Shown piece by piece: positions 17,120 through 24,932 of a stretch of 64,000 nucleotides of DNA. How positions within the stretch are numbered: the first letter of the stretch is position 1; every line of letters starts with the position of its first letter. The stretch comes from UBA6022 sp035704495 (GTDB lineage Bacteria > Patescibacteriota > Saccharimonadia > Saccharimonadales > Saccharimonadaceae). The translations under genes were made by a program, and so were the position numbers. Under the pieces are notes generated by a model. That model was given only the letters and a program-made list of their open reading frames with translations. It made no database searches and was not told the DNA's origin. The stretch lies in the NCBI GenBank assembly GCA_035704495.1, contig DASSWW010000038.1, forward strand, positions 27,387-91,386, read 5' to 3'.

Positions 17120-18340
17120 ATGAAGCTATCAGAAGAACTGCAATGGCGTGGTTTTTATAATCAAACGACATTTGATTCACCAACTAATTTGGATGAGCAG
17201 CAGTACACTCTTTATCTAGGAACAGACCCTTCGGCTGACAGTTTGCATGTTGGTCACTTGGCTGTTTATATGATGGTGCGCCGTTTTTTGGACCACGGAC
17301 ACAAGGTAGTGCTGTTGGTCGGTGGTGGCACTGGGATTGTCGGTGATCCAGGCGGACGCGACGATGAACGGCAGATACTGTCGTTAGAAAAAATTGCCGA
17401 AAACAAAGCCGCACTGGGGCAACAGGTTGCTGGGCTCTTTAGCGGTAAAGATTTTGAACTGGTCGATAATTACGATTGGCTAAAAGACGTCAGTATTCTA
17501 GAATTTTTACGCGACGTCGGCAAACATTTTGGCATGAGTCAGTTAGTCCAGCGTGATTACATCGCCAAACGTATCGGTGAGGGTGGTAGTGGTATTAGCT
17601 ATGCAGAATTTAGCTATACATTATTACAGGGTTATGATTACTGGCACCTGCATAACAATCATGGAGTTAATCTACAAATTGGTGGTAGCGACCAATGGGG
17701 TAATATTTTATCGGGCGTTGAGTTGATACGTAAAAAAGAGGGTGACATCGTACATGCGATGACCGCCCCGCTGGTAATTAACAAAGCGACTGGAAAAAAA
17801 TTTGGCAAGTCAGAGGGCGGCGCAGTCTGGCTTGACCCATCAAAAACTAGTATTTATAAATTTTATCAATTTTGGCTGAATGCTGATGATGAGGGTGCGG
17901 TTGAATATCTGAAACTGTTTACATTACTCGGTAAAGACGATATCGACACCATCACCGAAAATCATGCCGCTAATCCTGGCGCGCGTATTGCGCAAAAGAC
18001 TTTGGCGCGAGAGTTAACTGATTTGGTACACGGCAAAGAACGCCGCGAATCTGTCGAACGCGTCACCGAAGTGTTATTCGGCTCACGTCAATTCAGCGAC
18101 CTTAGCCAGGCTGATCTAGACGCATTAGCTGAAGAGATTCCAGTAGTAAATACTGGTAAAACGATCGTCGAAAGTTTAGTCGAAGCACAGCTAGCCAGCA
18201 GCAACGGCGAGGCGCGCCGGTTAATTGTTGGCGGAGCAATTTCGGTTAATGGTCAAAAGGTCGTCGACGACCGACAACTAGTTGAGGTATCGCTACTAAA
18301 AAAGGGAAAGAACAGCTTCGCACTCGTTCGCACTTCATAA
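17120..18340 (+). CDS. tyrS: Tyrosyl-tRNA synthetase
   Basis: This 406-residue class I synthetase shows the HIGH-equivalent S-L-H-V-G-H-L (about 38-44), a tyrosine-recognition region with Y-D-Y-W and Q-I-G-G-S-D-Q-W-G-N, the KMSKS-equivalent KFGKS at 227-231, and a C-terminal S4 RNA-binding domain (about 345-405). It charges tRNA-Tyr with tyrosine in the cytoplasm. Length and domain order are typical of the bacterial TyrS. The SD AAGGAG lies 7 nt before ATG. Confidence 0.97.
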   Translation: MKLSEELQWRGFYNQTTFDSPTNLDEQQYTLYLGTDPSADSLHVGHLAVYMMVRRFLDHGHKVVLLVGGGTGIVGDPGGRDDERQILSLEKIAENKAALGQQVAGLFSGKDFELVDNYDWLKDVSILEFLRDVGKHFGMSQLVQRDYIAKRIGEGGSGISYAEFSYTLLQGYDYWHLHNNHGVNLQIGGSDQWGNILSGVELIRKKEGDIVHAMTAPLVINKATGKKFGKSEGGAVWLDPSKTSIYKFYQFWLNADDEGAVEYLKLFTLLGKDDIDTITENHAANPGARIAQKTLARELTDLVHGKERRESVERVTEVLFGSRQFSDLSQADLDALAEEIPVVNTGKTIVESLVEAQLASSNGEARRLIVGGAISVNGQKVVDDRQLVEVSLLKKGKNSFALVRTS

Positions 18341-18389
18341 TCAGCCGTCGTAACATTACTTGCGTTGATACGACTGCTACAATAAACAT

Positions 18390-20423
18390 ATGAATTTAGT
18401 GACATCGCTGGAAAAAGTAAAAGGGGTTGGGGTGAAGACTGCCGAGCAATTTGCTGCGGCTGGTTTGTATACGGTTGGCGATTTAATTCATTTTTTGCCG
18501 AGGACTCATGAAGATTTTTCCGAAGTTGTTAATATTGCCGATATTCATCCGGGTAAAACGACGATTAAAGCTCGCTGCGAAAAGATCGCCACGCGTCCAG
18601 TGCGACGCGGTTTGCGTATTACAACGGCAACGTTGGTTGATGATAGCGGCAAACTGCAAGCCGTCTGGTTTAATCAGCCGTATCGCACAACACAACTTGC
18701 CAAAGCGGACGACGAATTTTATTTTTCGGGGGAATTTGAATTTAACTATAATAAATATCAATTGACTAACCCCAGTGCCGAAAAAGTGAGTGATATGCCT
18801 GTCCAAACTGATCGGTTGCTGCCAGTTTATCGCTCGATCAAAGGTTTAAAAAGCCAACTAGTTCGCAAAATTTTAGCCGAATTACGGCCACTGATGACGA
18901 TGCTGCCCGAAACCTTGCCGCCAGAGATTGTGGCCAGCGAAAGGTTACTATCGCGTGCCGATGCGATGCTAGGCGTGCATTTTCCAAAAACCAGTGCGGA
19001 TATTCAACAGGCGCGCGAACGATTGGCGTTTGAAGAATTATTTCAACTATTACTTGCCAGTCAGTTAAACCGACAGGATAACGCCAAACTTACCGGCTGG
19101 CATATTCCATTTGATCAATCTGTCGTAAAAGATTTTGTAAAGCAATTACCATTCGATTTGACTGGGGCACAGCGACGCGCCGCTTGGGAAGTTATTCAGG
19201 ATTTTGAACGACAAGCCCCGATGAACCGCCTGTTGCAGGGTGATGTTGGGTCGGGTAAAACGGTCGTTGCGGGGTTGGCAGCCCGCCAAGCGGCAGCAGC
19301 CGGCTTTCAAACAGCATTAATGGCGCCGACCGAAATACTTGCGTCGCAGCACGCCGAAACGCTGAGCGAATTATTGCAGCCATTTGGTGTGACTGTCGGA
19401 TTATTGACCGGCGGTGTTAAAGGCGCTGCCCGAAAAACGCTATACGAACAAATTGCAGCCGGTAGTGTCGATGTAGTGGTCGGTACTCACGCACTTATCC
19501 AAGAAACCGTTCAATTTCATAAATTAGGTTTTGTGGTGATTGACGAACAACATCGTTTTGGCGTCAAACAGCGTCAGGAATTACTCAAAAAGTCTCAGCA
19601 CATGCCTCATTTACTAGCGATGACGGCTACACCTATTCCGCGTAGTTTGGCGCTGACTGTTTACGGCGAATTAGACGTTAGTATTATTAATGAGCTGCCA
19701 AAGGGTCGTAAACCGATAGAAACAAAAATCTGGTCACCAAATAGTCAGGCGCAGTTATACCAACAGTTTGATGCGCAGATTGCAGTCGGCCGCCAAGGCT
19801 ACATTATCTGTAGTTTGATTGATGATAATCCAGATAACGAAATAAAAAGCGTTCAGGCTGAATATGTGAAATTGCAAAATTCTATTTTTAAACACCGCAA
19901 AATCGGGTTACTACACGGTAAATTAAAGTCCGATGAAAAAGAAGCGGTGATGCAACAATTTACTGATGGCAAACTGGATATTTTAGTCAGCACCACCGTC
20001 GTCGAGGTGGGCGTAGATGTACCAAACGCGACCGTCATGATTATCGAAAACGCCGATCGATTCGGTTTAAGTCAGTTGCACCAGCTACGCGGTCGCGTGG
20101 GGCGGTCATCACACCAAAGCTATTGTTATTTGGTCATGAGTGACAGCAGTAAACCATCGCAACGACTAAAAGAAATCGAAAAGTCAAACGATGGGTTTTA
20201 TTTGGCCGAAGTTGATTTAAAATTACGTGGTCCTGGCGAAATTTATGGTCGGTCGCAACATGGCGCACTTAACCTGCAGATCGCCTCGTTATCAGACACA
20301 AAATTGATTGCTCGGGTACAAAAACAAGCCAAGTGGTTCGCGACGTCCAGCGGTAATCTGTTACAATATAAGCAATTAGCCGCGCAAGTCGAACAATATC
20401 AGCGGCTGACAACGTTAAATTAA
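18390..20423 (+). CDS. recG: ATP-dependent DNA helicase RecG
   Basis: This 677-residue protein has an N-terminal helix-hairpin-helix-like start (G-V-G-V-K-T-A-E-Q-F), an OB-fold wedge domain (about 60-145) and superfamily 2 helicase domains with the Walker A motif GDVGSGKT, a D-E-Q-H box, T-A-T-P-I-P-R-S and the C-terminal Q-L-H-Q-L-R-G-R-V-G-R motif. RecG remodels stalled forks and Holliday junctions. A TACAAT box (18378-18383) ends 6 nt before ATG with no SD, so this looks leaderless. Confidence 0.97.
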   Translation: MNLVTSLEKVKGVGVKTAEQFAAAGLYTVGDLIHFLPRTHEDFSEVVNIADIHPGKTTIKARCEKIATRPVRRGLRITTATLVDDSGKLQAVWFNQPYRTTQLAKADDEFYFSGEFEFNYNKYQLTNPSAEKVSDMPVQTDRLLPVYRSIKGLKSQLVRKILAELRPLMTMLPETLPPEIVASERLLSRADAMLGVHFPKTSADIQQARERLAFEELFQLLLASQLNRQDNAKLTGWHIPFDQSVVKDFVKQLPFDLTGAQRRAAWEVIQDFERQAPMNRLLQGDVGSGKTVVAGLAARQAAAAGFQTALMAPTEILASQHAETLSELLQPFGVTVGLLTGGVKGAARKTLYEQIAAGSVDVVVGTHALIQETVQFHKLGFVVIDEQHRFGVKQRQELLKKSQHMPHLLAMTATPIPRSLALTVYGELDVSIINELPKGRKPIETKIWSPNSQAQLYQQFDAQIAVGRQGYIICSLIDDNPDNEIKSVQAEYVKLQNSIFKHRKIGLLHGKLKSDEKEAVMQQFTDGKLDILVSTTVVEVGVDVPNATVMIIENADRFGLSQLHQLRGRVGRSSHQSYCYLVMSDSSKPSQRLKEIEKSNDGFYLAEVDLKLRGPGEIYGRSQHGALNLQIASLSDTKLIARVQKQAKWFATSSGNLLQYKQLAAQVEQYQRLTTLN

Positions 20424-20480
20424 TTAAAACAAGGGAAAGTGCAGCCCATCTGGCGAATTTATTTCGACACCGGGCGCGAT

Positions 20481-20503
20481 GAAAAACCGCTAGGTTTTTC
20501 TCG
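20481..20503 (+). terminator. Hairpin after recG
   Basis: GAAAAACC (20481-20488), loop GCTA, GGTTTTTC (20493-20500): a perfect 8-bp stem with U-rich 3-prime side, between recG and the next gene. Confidence 0.6.
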
Positions 20504-20521
20504 TAAAGCAGAGCCATAAAT

Positions 20522-21334
20522 ATGTATTCTGGAACAACATTTCGTACCAAATCGGGACGTGTGATGGGCGTGCACCAAAAAATTGACCGTGTTGCGCACC
20601 GTCATATTAAAGCGCATGTTCCGAAATCGCTCCATTTTCCGACGACACACGATGTGCTCCATTTCGAAGGCCTGAATGGTCCAGATGGCATAAAACGTAA
20701 AAGCCCGGCTAAGGACGAGCCGTGGCACTACATTGACCCTAATAACACTCACGACCGGGCGCTCATAGGTATGATTAATGACCATATTCATAACATGTCG
20801 CAAGCACTGGCGCAGGGTAATAATGAACGTGCAGCGTTCGAGGCCGCCTGGATGGCTCATGCGATTACTGACGGTCTGACTCCAGCCCATCACTATCCTT
20901 TGGAGGCAAAATTAGAAGAACTACGAGGTGGGGCAAGTATCGAAACGCGCATTACAACCAAGGACAAATTAGTGCTTCCTGGTACAAATCGCCGTCATCA
21001 AATAAAAAATAACTGGGAGTATTGGGGTGTCAAGGGAGTGATGACGACACACTTAGGGTTTGAACTAGGTGTCGCATCAACAATTGCGGGGCTAAAGTTT
21101 GAACAAACAACACCTCTGGCAAAAGATTTTGCTCGTGTTCGACGCGATGGGTACGAAACGGTTTTTGATAGTATTCTTCAGAAAGTTGCTGAAATGAAAA
21201 TGTACGAAGAGTTTAGCAGGCTAGGGTGGACCAGGCACCTGGCAAATCAGACGAAAAGGGCGCTTGTTCCCGAAATTATCAAAGCCGTCACACTAGCCTG
21301 GTATCAAGCAGTTATTCTGGCGGAGAAAAAGTAG
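20522..21334 (+). CDS. Zinc-dependent phospholipase C / S1-P1 nuclease-like protein (tentative)
   Basis: This 270-residue protein is rich in His, especially in its first half: H-x-x-I-D-R-V-A-H-R-H-I, P-W-H-Y-I-D-P (about 74-80), D-H-I-H-N, and A-W-M-A-H-A-I-T-D-G-L-T-P-A-H-H-Y-P (about 115-132). The H-x3-D-x4-P-A-H arrangement and the W-H-Y-I-D-P strand resemble the all-helical zinc phospholipase C / S1-P1 nuclease superfamily, which binds three metal ions. There is no signal peptide, unusual for that group. Substrate cannot be told. The SD is weak. Its stop codon directly abuts the rsmD ATG (TAGATG), so the two are coupled. Confidence 0.6.
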   Translation: MYSGTTFRTKSGRVMGVHQKIDRVAHRHIKAHVPKSLHFPTTHDVLHFEGLNGPDGIKRKSPAKDEPWHYIDPNNTHDRALIGMINDHIHNMSQALAQGNNERAAFEAAWMAHAITDGLTPAHHYPLEAKLEELRGGASIETRITTKDKLVLPGTNRRHQIKNNWEYWGVKGVMTTHLGFELGVASTIAGLKFEQTTPLAKDFARVRRDGYETVFDSILQKVAEMKMYEEFSRLGWTRHLANQTKRALVPEIIKAVTLAWYQAVILAEKK

Positions 21335-21877
21335 ATGAACATCCGGATTATCGGCGGGTACTATGGTGGCCAGCAAATTGCTGCGCCAAAAAACCGTCGG
21401 ACTCATCCGATGAGTGAGCGTATTCGTAATGCGCTATTTAATAGCTTGGCAAGCGAAATAACTGATGCCGAGGTATTAGACGTGTTTGCGGGTACAGGGG
21501 CAATTGGTTTAGAAGCACTTAGTCGTGGGGCAAAATCAGTCACGTTTGTTGATCGCGACCGTACGGCACAGCGCTATCTGACACGCAACGTCGCATCTAT
21601 TGGTGTACAGGAGCAATCAACGATTATTCGCACAACTGTTTCAAGTTGGCTTGGTACTAAAAATCCAAAATTATTCGACATTATTTTCGCCGATCCACCC
21701 TACTACGACGTGCAGTTTTCCACAGTTGAGCGTATTTTCGACCTATTAAAGCCGGGCGGTCTTATGGTATTATCACATCCAGGTAGGGGTGAGGTACCAA
21801 CCAAAACCGGAGTTGTTGTGGTGGACAATCGTAGTTATGGAAATGCATACCTCACCTTTTACCGCCGAGATGCCTAA
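21335..21877 (+). CDS. rsmD: 16S rRNA (guanine966-N2)-methyltransferase RsmD
   Basis: This 180-residue protein opens with M-x-I-R-I-I-G-G, continues with R-T-H-P-M-S-E-R-I-R-N-A-L-F-N, the SAM-binding L-D-V-F-A-G-T-G-A-I-G-L-E-A-L and F-V-D-R-D, and the catalytic F-A-D-P-P-Y. These are diagnostic of RsmD, which methylates G966 of 16S rRNA on the small subunit. It begins immediately after the upstream stop codon and has no separate promoter. Coupling with the zinc-enzyme-like gene is not a pairing I know. Confidence 0.95.
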   Translation: MNIRIIGGYYGGQQIAAPKNRRTHPMSERIRNALFNSLASEITDAEVLDVFAGTGAIGLEALSRGAKSVTFVDRDRTAQRYLTRNVASIGVQEQSTIIRTTVSSWLGTKNPKLFDIIFADPPYYDVQFSTVERIFDLLKPGGLMVLSHPGRGEVPTKTGVVVVDNRSYGNAYLTFYRRDA

Positions 21878-21892
21878 AAAGGTGTCTTTTTT
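21853..21892 (+). terminator. rsmD terminator
   Basis: CACCTTTT (21853-21860) pairs with AAAAGGTG (21877-21884), followed by TCTTTTTT. The left arm lies inside the end of rsmD. Confidence 0.7.
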
Positions 21893-21919
21893 ATTTTGCG
21901 GTTATGCTAAAGTCAGATT

Positions 21920-22222
21920 ATGACTAAATTAAAAAATAAATCACGACGATTCAATAAACCAAGCGCGACATCTGTTATTGCAGTGGCGGCATTCTTTTTA
22001 GCGCTTATCGCGCTTGGAAACGTATGGCAAATGCAGTACACGTTATCACTTTGGTCGAATTTGGACATGCAACAAAGTATCAATGATAATCGATGGCAGG
22101 CCCGTTACGAGTTTTGCTTCAATAACGGTATTCGGCCATGTGACGATGTATCTATTCGGGAATTTAATAACCAACCAGAAAACAAAGAGTCAGACAACAC
22201 ATTTAATTTATTTACCGAATAA
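21920..22222 (+). CDS. Small single-pass membrane protein of unknown function
   Basis: This 100-residue protein has a basic N-terminus (about 1-17), one membrane segment (about 18-38) and an outside part with Trp, Gln and Asn and a pair of Cys (about 66 and 73) that could form a disulfide. I do not recognise it. A TATGCT box lies 11 nt before the ATG, so the leader is very short and lacks an SD. Confidence 0.6.
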   Translation: MTKLKNKSRRFNKPSATSVIAVAAFFLALIALGNVWQMQYTLSLWSNLDMQQSINDNRWQARYEFCFNNGIRPCDDVSIREFNNQPENKESDNTFNLFTE

Positions 22223-22227
22223 AAAAG

Positions 22228-22480
22228 CAGCTCCCCGGCATTGCTGTCGGGGAGTGCGATCATAACGTAGGACTGTTATAGATTTATAGTAACAGGGAAT
22301 GGGAATGAATGCAAGGGAGTGGATTGTCAAAATTGTGCTGCATTACACAAGAGAGAACTTGGTTACGTTCCTCTGGCCAACGAAATTTCACGATTGGCAA
22401 ACCAGTTGCCATCGGAAAGTTTCCCTCAAACTGCCACTGGCAGTTTTCGCCTCCACGCCCAGGGTGAAAGTTAAAATTCT
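22228..22480 (-). ncRNA. Candidate structured RNA of unknown family, with its own terminator
   Basis: No frame with a start signal covers this strand between tRNA-Leu(UAG) and the small membrane gene. Read on the reverse strand it is a chain of hairpins: AAACTGCC-AGT-GGCAGTTT (perfect, 8 bp), GGAAA-CT-TTTCC, TGGCAA-CTGG-TTTGCCA, GCCAA(U)CG-loop-CGTTGGC, AGAG(G)AAC-loop-GTTCTCT, TTGTG-loop-CACAA and CTGTTA-loop-TAACAG. It ends in CTCCCCG-loop-CGGGGAG, then CTGC and TTTTTT, an intrinsic terminator on this strand. I looked for SRP, RNase P, tmRNA and 6S signatures and found none complete. An 11-base string, GGGCGTGGAGG, is shared with the neighbouring tRNA-Leu. Confidence 0.45.
22231..22257 (-). 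terminator. Terminator of the reverse-strand RNA candidate
   Basis: On the reverse strand CTCCCCG and CGGGGAG enclose a 10-nt loop, then CTGCTTTTTT. The T-run is on the reverse strand, so it does not serve the forward gene ending at 22222. Confidence 0.6.
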
Positions 22481-22487
22481 ATCACGA

Positions 22488-22533
22488 TACCAAATTGAAA
22501 AGCAGGCCAGCCGACCTGCTTTTCAATTTGGTA
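22488..22533 (-). terminator. Perfect 19-bp inverted repeat beginning in the tRNA-Leu(UAG) CCA end
   Basis: TACCAAATTGAAAAGCAGG (22488-22506), loop CCAGCCGA, and its exact complement (22515-22533). The arm nearer the tRNA contains the last acceptor base, the discriminator and CCA, so the 3-prime end of the tRNA is paired in the primary transcript. Confidence 0.85.
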
Positions 22534-22613
22534 CGCGAGAGAGGACTTGAACCTCCACGCCCGAAGGCACTAGCTCCTAAGGCTAGCGTGTCTACCAATT
22601 CCACCACTCGCGC
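22529..22613 (-). tRNA. tRNA-Leu (anticodon UAG)
   Basis: The reverse strand gives an 85-nt class II tRNA. The acceptor GCGCGAG pairs with CTCGCGT (G1-U72 wobble), the anticodon loop C-T-T-A-G-G-A sits between CTAGC and GCTAG, there is a long variable arm TGCCTTCGGGCG, the T-loop GGTTCAAGTCC, and an encoded CCA. It reads CUN leucine codons. A 19-bp hairpin follows and overlaps the CCA. Confidence 0.97.
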
Positions 22614-22639
22614 ATAACTTTTTAGTGCACTGTATTGCG

Positions 22640-22832
22640 TAGATCTATTGTTGTTTTAGAAGTCTACACGCTGCGTGTCTACTATTAATTTGCGTTTCAC
22701 GCAGCCACCAAAAATGGTTGCTTATGATGCGTCTACATTATTAGTAGGTTACCACTTGTACTTATCTATATAGATACCCAGTAACTATAGCAAAATACGG
22801 GATAAAAATAAAGCTTTGTGGGTATTTTTTAT
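22640..22832 (+). ncRNA. Second candidate structured RNA, forward strand, unknown family
   Basis: No coding frame with a plausible start covers this stretch before the oxidase gene. CTACTATTAAT (22679-22689) pairs with ATTATTAGTAG (22737-22747) with one mismatch, and encloses two hairpins: TGCGT-TTC-ACGCA (22691-22703) and AGCCACCA-AAAA-TGGTTGCT (22703-22722). It is preceded by ACACGC-T-GCGTGT and followed by the palindrome TATCTATATAGATA. The stretch closes with ATACCCA (22774-22780) pairing with TGGGTAT (22819-22825) and a T-run. This looks like a folded, terminated small RNA, but I cannot name it, and no convincing promoter was found. Confidence 0.35.
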
Positions 22833-22833
22833 T
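22774..22833 (+). terminator. Long-loop terminator upstream of the oxidase gene
   Basis: ATACCCA (22774-22780) and TGGGTAT (22819-22825) pair, with weaker pairing inside, followed by TTTTTATT. Confidence 0.5.
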
Positions 22834-22916
22834 GTTGGTCACCTCTAGGGGTTGACTATTTCGCTCACATCCCGTCATGCTTGTGCTATCATAGAACAAA
22901 TGACAGAGGGAGACTT

Positions 22917-24548
22917 ATGAGTAAAGTTGCTGGCTATCTTCAAGAACATATATTAGGTGAGGTGTCGACCAACCCCGCCATTCTAAAAGCGATGAGTACG
23001 GATGCAAGCGTGCTTGAAATGACACCAGAAATGGTCGTCTATCCACGTGTGACGAATGATATTCGTAAAGTCGCGCGTTTTGCCTATCAGCTTGCCGAAA
23101 AGGGCCACGTATTGCCACTGACTGCACGCGGTAGCGGGACTGATCAAACGGGCGCAGCAATTGGTAAAGGCATTGTGCTGGCGTTACCCGCACACATGAA
23201 CCGTATTTTCGAATTTGACAGCAAACAAAAGCTTATTCGTGTCCAACCTGGTGCCAACGCCAAAGCAGTTAATGATGCGTTAGCGCTACACGGTATGGCG
23301 ATCCCGTCATTGCCGGTGTCGGCTGAATATAGCACCCTTGGTGGCGCCGTGATGAATAATGCCAGCGGGCCGCTATCTGGCCGCTATGGCGATACTAGCG
23401 AGTGGGTGCACCAACTAGAGGTTATACTTGCGAATGGTGATGTTTTGCAGACGGAACGACTTAGTAAACGCGAATTGAGTAAGAAAAAAGGCTTGCAGAC
23501 GTTCGAGGGTGAAATTTACCGTAATTTGGATAATTTGATCGAAGACAATAAACAGCTGATCGCCGATAACTTTACGGATGATGTTCGCGACAATGTTGGC
23601 TACTCGTCGATTGCAAAGGTTAAACAAAAAGACGGATCATTCGATCTGACACCACTGATTATTGGCAGTCAGGGAACGCTAGGTATTGTGTCGGAGATGA
23701 TTATGAAAGCGCAATTCATGAGTTCGCAGCAGTCAGTTGCTGCCATTGCCTTTACTGACAAAGAAGTGGCGCGTGACGTATTAGACAAACTGAATGCTTT
23801 GACGCCGACTGTGCTGGAATATTTTGACGGTAGCCTATTTACTGAAGCAGCAAAACAAGGCAAAAAGTATGATTTTTACAAATCTATTGATGGACTTTTA
23901 GAAGCAGTCATTCTTGTGGGATTTGACGATTTTAGCGAAAGAACTCGTCAACACAAAATCAAAAAAGTACGTAAAGTTATCGGTGACATCGAAGCACAAA
24001 TAGTCAGTGCCGATGGCCAAGAAGCCGAACAATTGTTAGCTATTCGCGAAGTAACCGCTTATTCACTAGCACCCGCTGGCAAAGATACGTCTGCGCCACC
24101 ACTCGTCGAGGGCGCGTACGTTCCAAAAGAACGATTTGAAGATTTTCAATCAGCTATTAACGCACTTGCGACCAAACATCGGGTTGCTTTACCGCTCCAC
24201 AGCCGGTCACTTGACGGTACGGTGTATACGCGACCGGTTTTGCAGCTGCACAAAGTTGGTGATAAACAAAAAATATTCAAACTATTAGATGAATATGCCA
24301 ACGTCGTCGATCATCACGGCGGTCATTTGATTGGCGAGGCAGGTGAGGGACGCGTTAAAGCAAAATTTGCACATAAACAACTGGACGATGACGTTATAAA
24401 GTTGTTCGCTGCAATCAAGAATGTTTTTGATTCACACGGCATTCTGAACCCTGGCGTCAAACAAACAGTCGAACTGCGTCAATTGGTAGCCCAGCTACGC
24501 GCCAATTACGACATGGCAGCATTTAGTCAGCACGGACTATACAACTAA
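22917..24548 (+). CDS. FAD-linked oxidase (D-lactate / glycolate dehydrogenase-like)
   Basis: This 543-residue protein has an FAD-binding type 4 domain (about 40-230) with P-L-T-A-R-G-S-G-T-D-Q-T-G, V-x-P-G-A-N, L-G-G-A-V-M-N-N-A-S-G, and an FAD-oxidase C-terminal domain ending in H-G-I-L-N-P-G-V-K. The family oxidises 2-hydroxyacids such as D-lactate, passing electrons to a carrier. It lacks a Cys-rich iron-sulfur domain. The ATG at 22917 is preceded by GAGGGAG; the frame runs upstream to 22818 without support. An extended -10 (TGCTATCAT, 22884-22892) is the likely promoter. The exact substrate is open; lactate would fit a fermentative lifestyle. Confidence 0.85.
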   Translation: MSKVAGYLQEHILGEVSTNPAILKAMSTDASVLEMTPEMVVYPRVTNDIRKVARFAYQLAEKGHVLPLTARGSGTDQTGAAIGKGIVLALPAHMNRIFEFDSKQKLIRVQPGANAKAVNDALALHGMAIPSLPVSAEYSTLGGAVMNNASGPLSGRYGDTSEWVHQLEVILANGDVLQTERLSKRELSKKKGLQTFEGEIYRNLDNLIEDNKQLIADNFTDDVRDNVGYSSIAKVKQKDGSFDLTPLIIGSQGTLGIVSEMIMKAQFMSSQQSVAAIAFTDKEVARDVLDKLNALTPTVLEYFDGSLFTEAAKQGKKYDFYKSIDGLLEAVILVGFDDFSERTRQHKIKKVRKVIGDIEAQIVSADGQEAEQLLAIREVTAYSLAPAGKDTSAPPLVEGAYVPKERFEDFQSAINALATKHRVALPLHSRSLDGTVYTRPVLQLHKVGDKQKIFKLLDEYANVVDHHGGHLIGEAGEGRVKAKFAHKQLDDDVIKLFAAIKNVFDSHGILNPGVKQTVELRQLVAQLRANYDMAAFSQHGLYN

Positions 24549-24774
24549 GCCTTGAAAACCACTCTGTAAACCGTTATTATAACGAAGCACACGGCCCCTA
24601 TGATAATCGTAGACGGCTGCGCATAAAAAGTGCAGTCCGAAAACGACAATAAACTACCGTACCTCAATAAGTCGTGTCGATGTGGCGGCTGCGGTAAACG
24701 CAAATTTATAGTAGACGCGCACGTAGTTTTCTAACTCGTGAGAGGCTATCGTGATACATTGCACTAATATATAT
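24549..24774. other. Gene-free stretch with local RNA structure
   Basis: No supported coding frame is seen. GGCTGCGC-ATAAAAA-GTGCAGTCC forms a hairpin and CGTTAT-TATAACG a short palindrome. A GAAAACGACAATAAACTAC string resembles tmRNA tag regions but no tRNA-like 3-prime half follows. The last 30 nt probably hold the tRNA-Leu(CAG) promoter. Confidence 0.4.
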
Positions 24775-24861
24775 GCAGATGTGGCGGAATTGGTAGACGC
24801 GCTAGCTTCAGGTGCTAGTGTCCTTCGGGACGTGGAGGTTCAAGTCCTCTCATCTGTACCA
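24775..24861 (+). tRNA. tRNA-Leu (anticodon CAG)
   Basis: An 87-nt class II tRNA. The acceptor GCAGATG pairs with CATCTGT (G1-U72 wobble), the anticodon loop T-T-C-A-G-G-T is flanked by CTAGC and GCTAG, there is a long variable arm GTCCTTCGGGAC, the T-loop GGTTCAAGTCC, and an encoded CCA. It reads CUG. It is the second CUN-decoding leucine tRNA in the window and shares the G1-U72 pair with the first. Confidence 0.97.
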
Positions 24862-24900
24862 AAGTAAAAAGAGACCGTTTGGTCTCTTTTTACTTTGGTA
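24857..24900 (+). terminator. Perfect 20-bp inverted repeat beginning in the tRNA-Leu(CAG) CCA end
   Basis: TACCAAAGTAAAAAGAGACC (24857-24876), loop GTTT, and its exact complement (24881-24900). As at the other tRNA-Leu, the stem starts at position 72 of the tRNA and contains the CCA. Confidence 0.9.
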
Positions 24901-24932
24901 TGCATAAGAAAATTTAATTAGGCAGTCTCCTA

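Noticed and set aside
24605..24680. tmRNA-like string (hairpin, then GAAAACGACAATAAACTAC) between the oxidase and tRNA-Leu(CAG)
   Set aside because: The reading frame does not give a usual tag ending in ALAA, and there is no T-arm or CCA-bearing 3-prime half before the tRNA-Leu. A permuted gene would need the acceptor piece upstream, where the oxidase lies.
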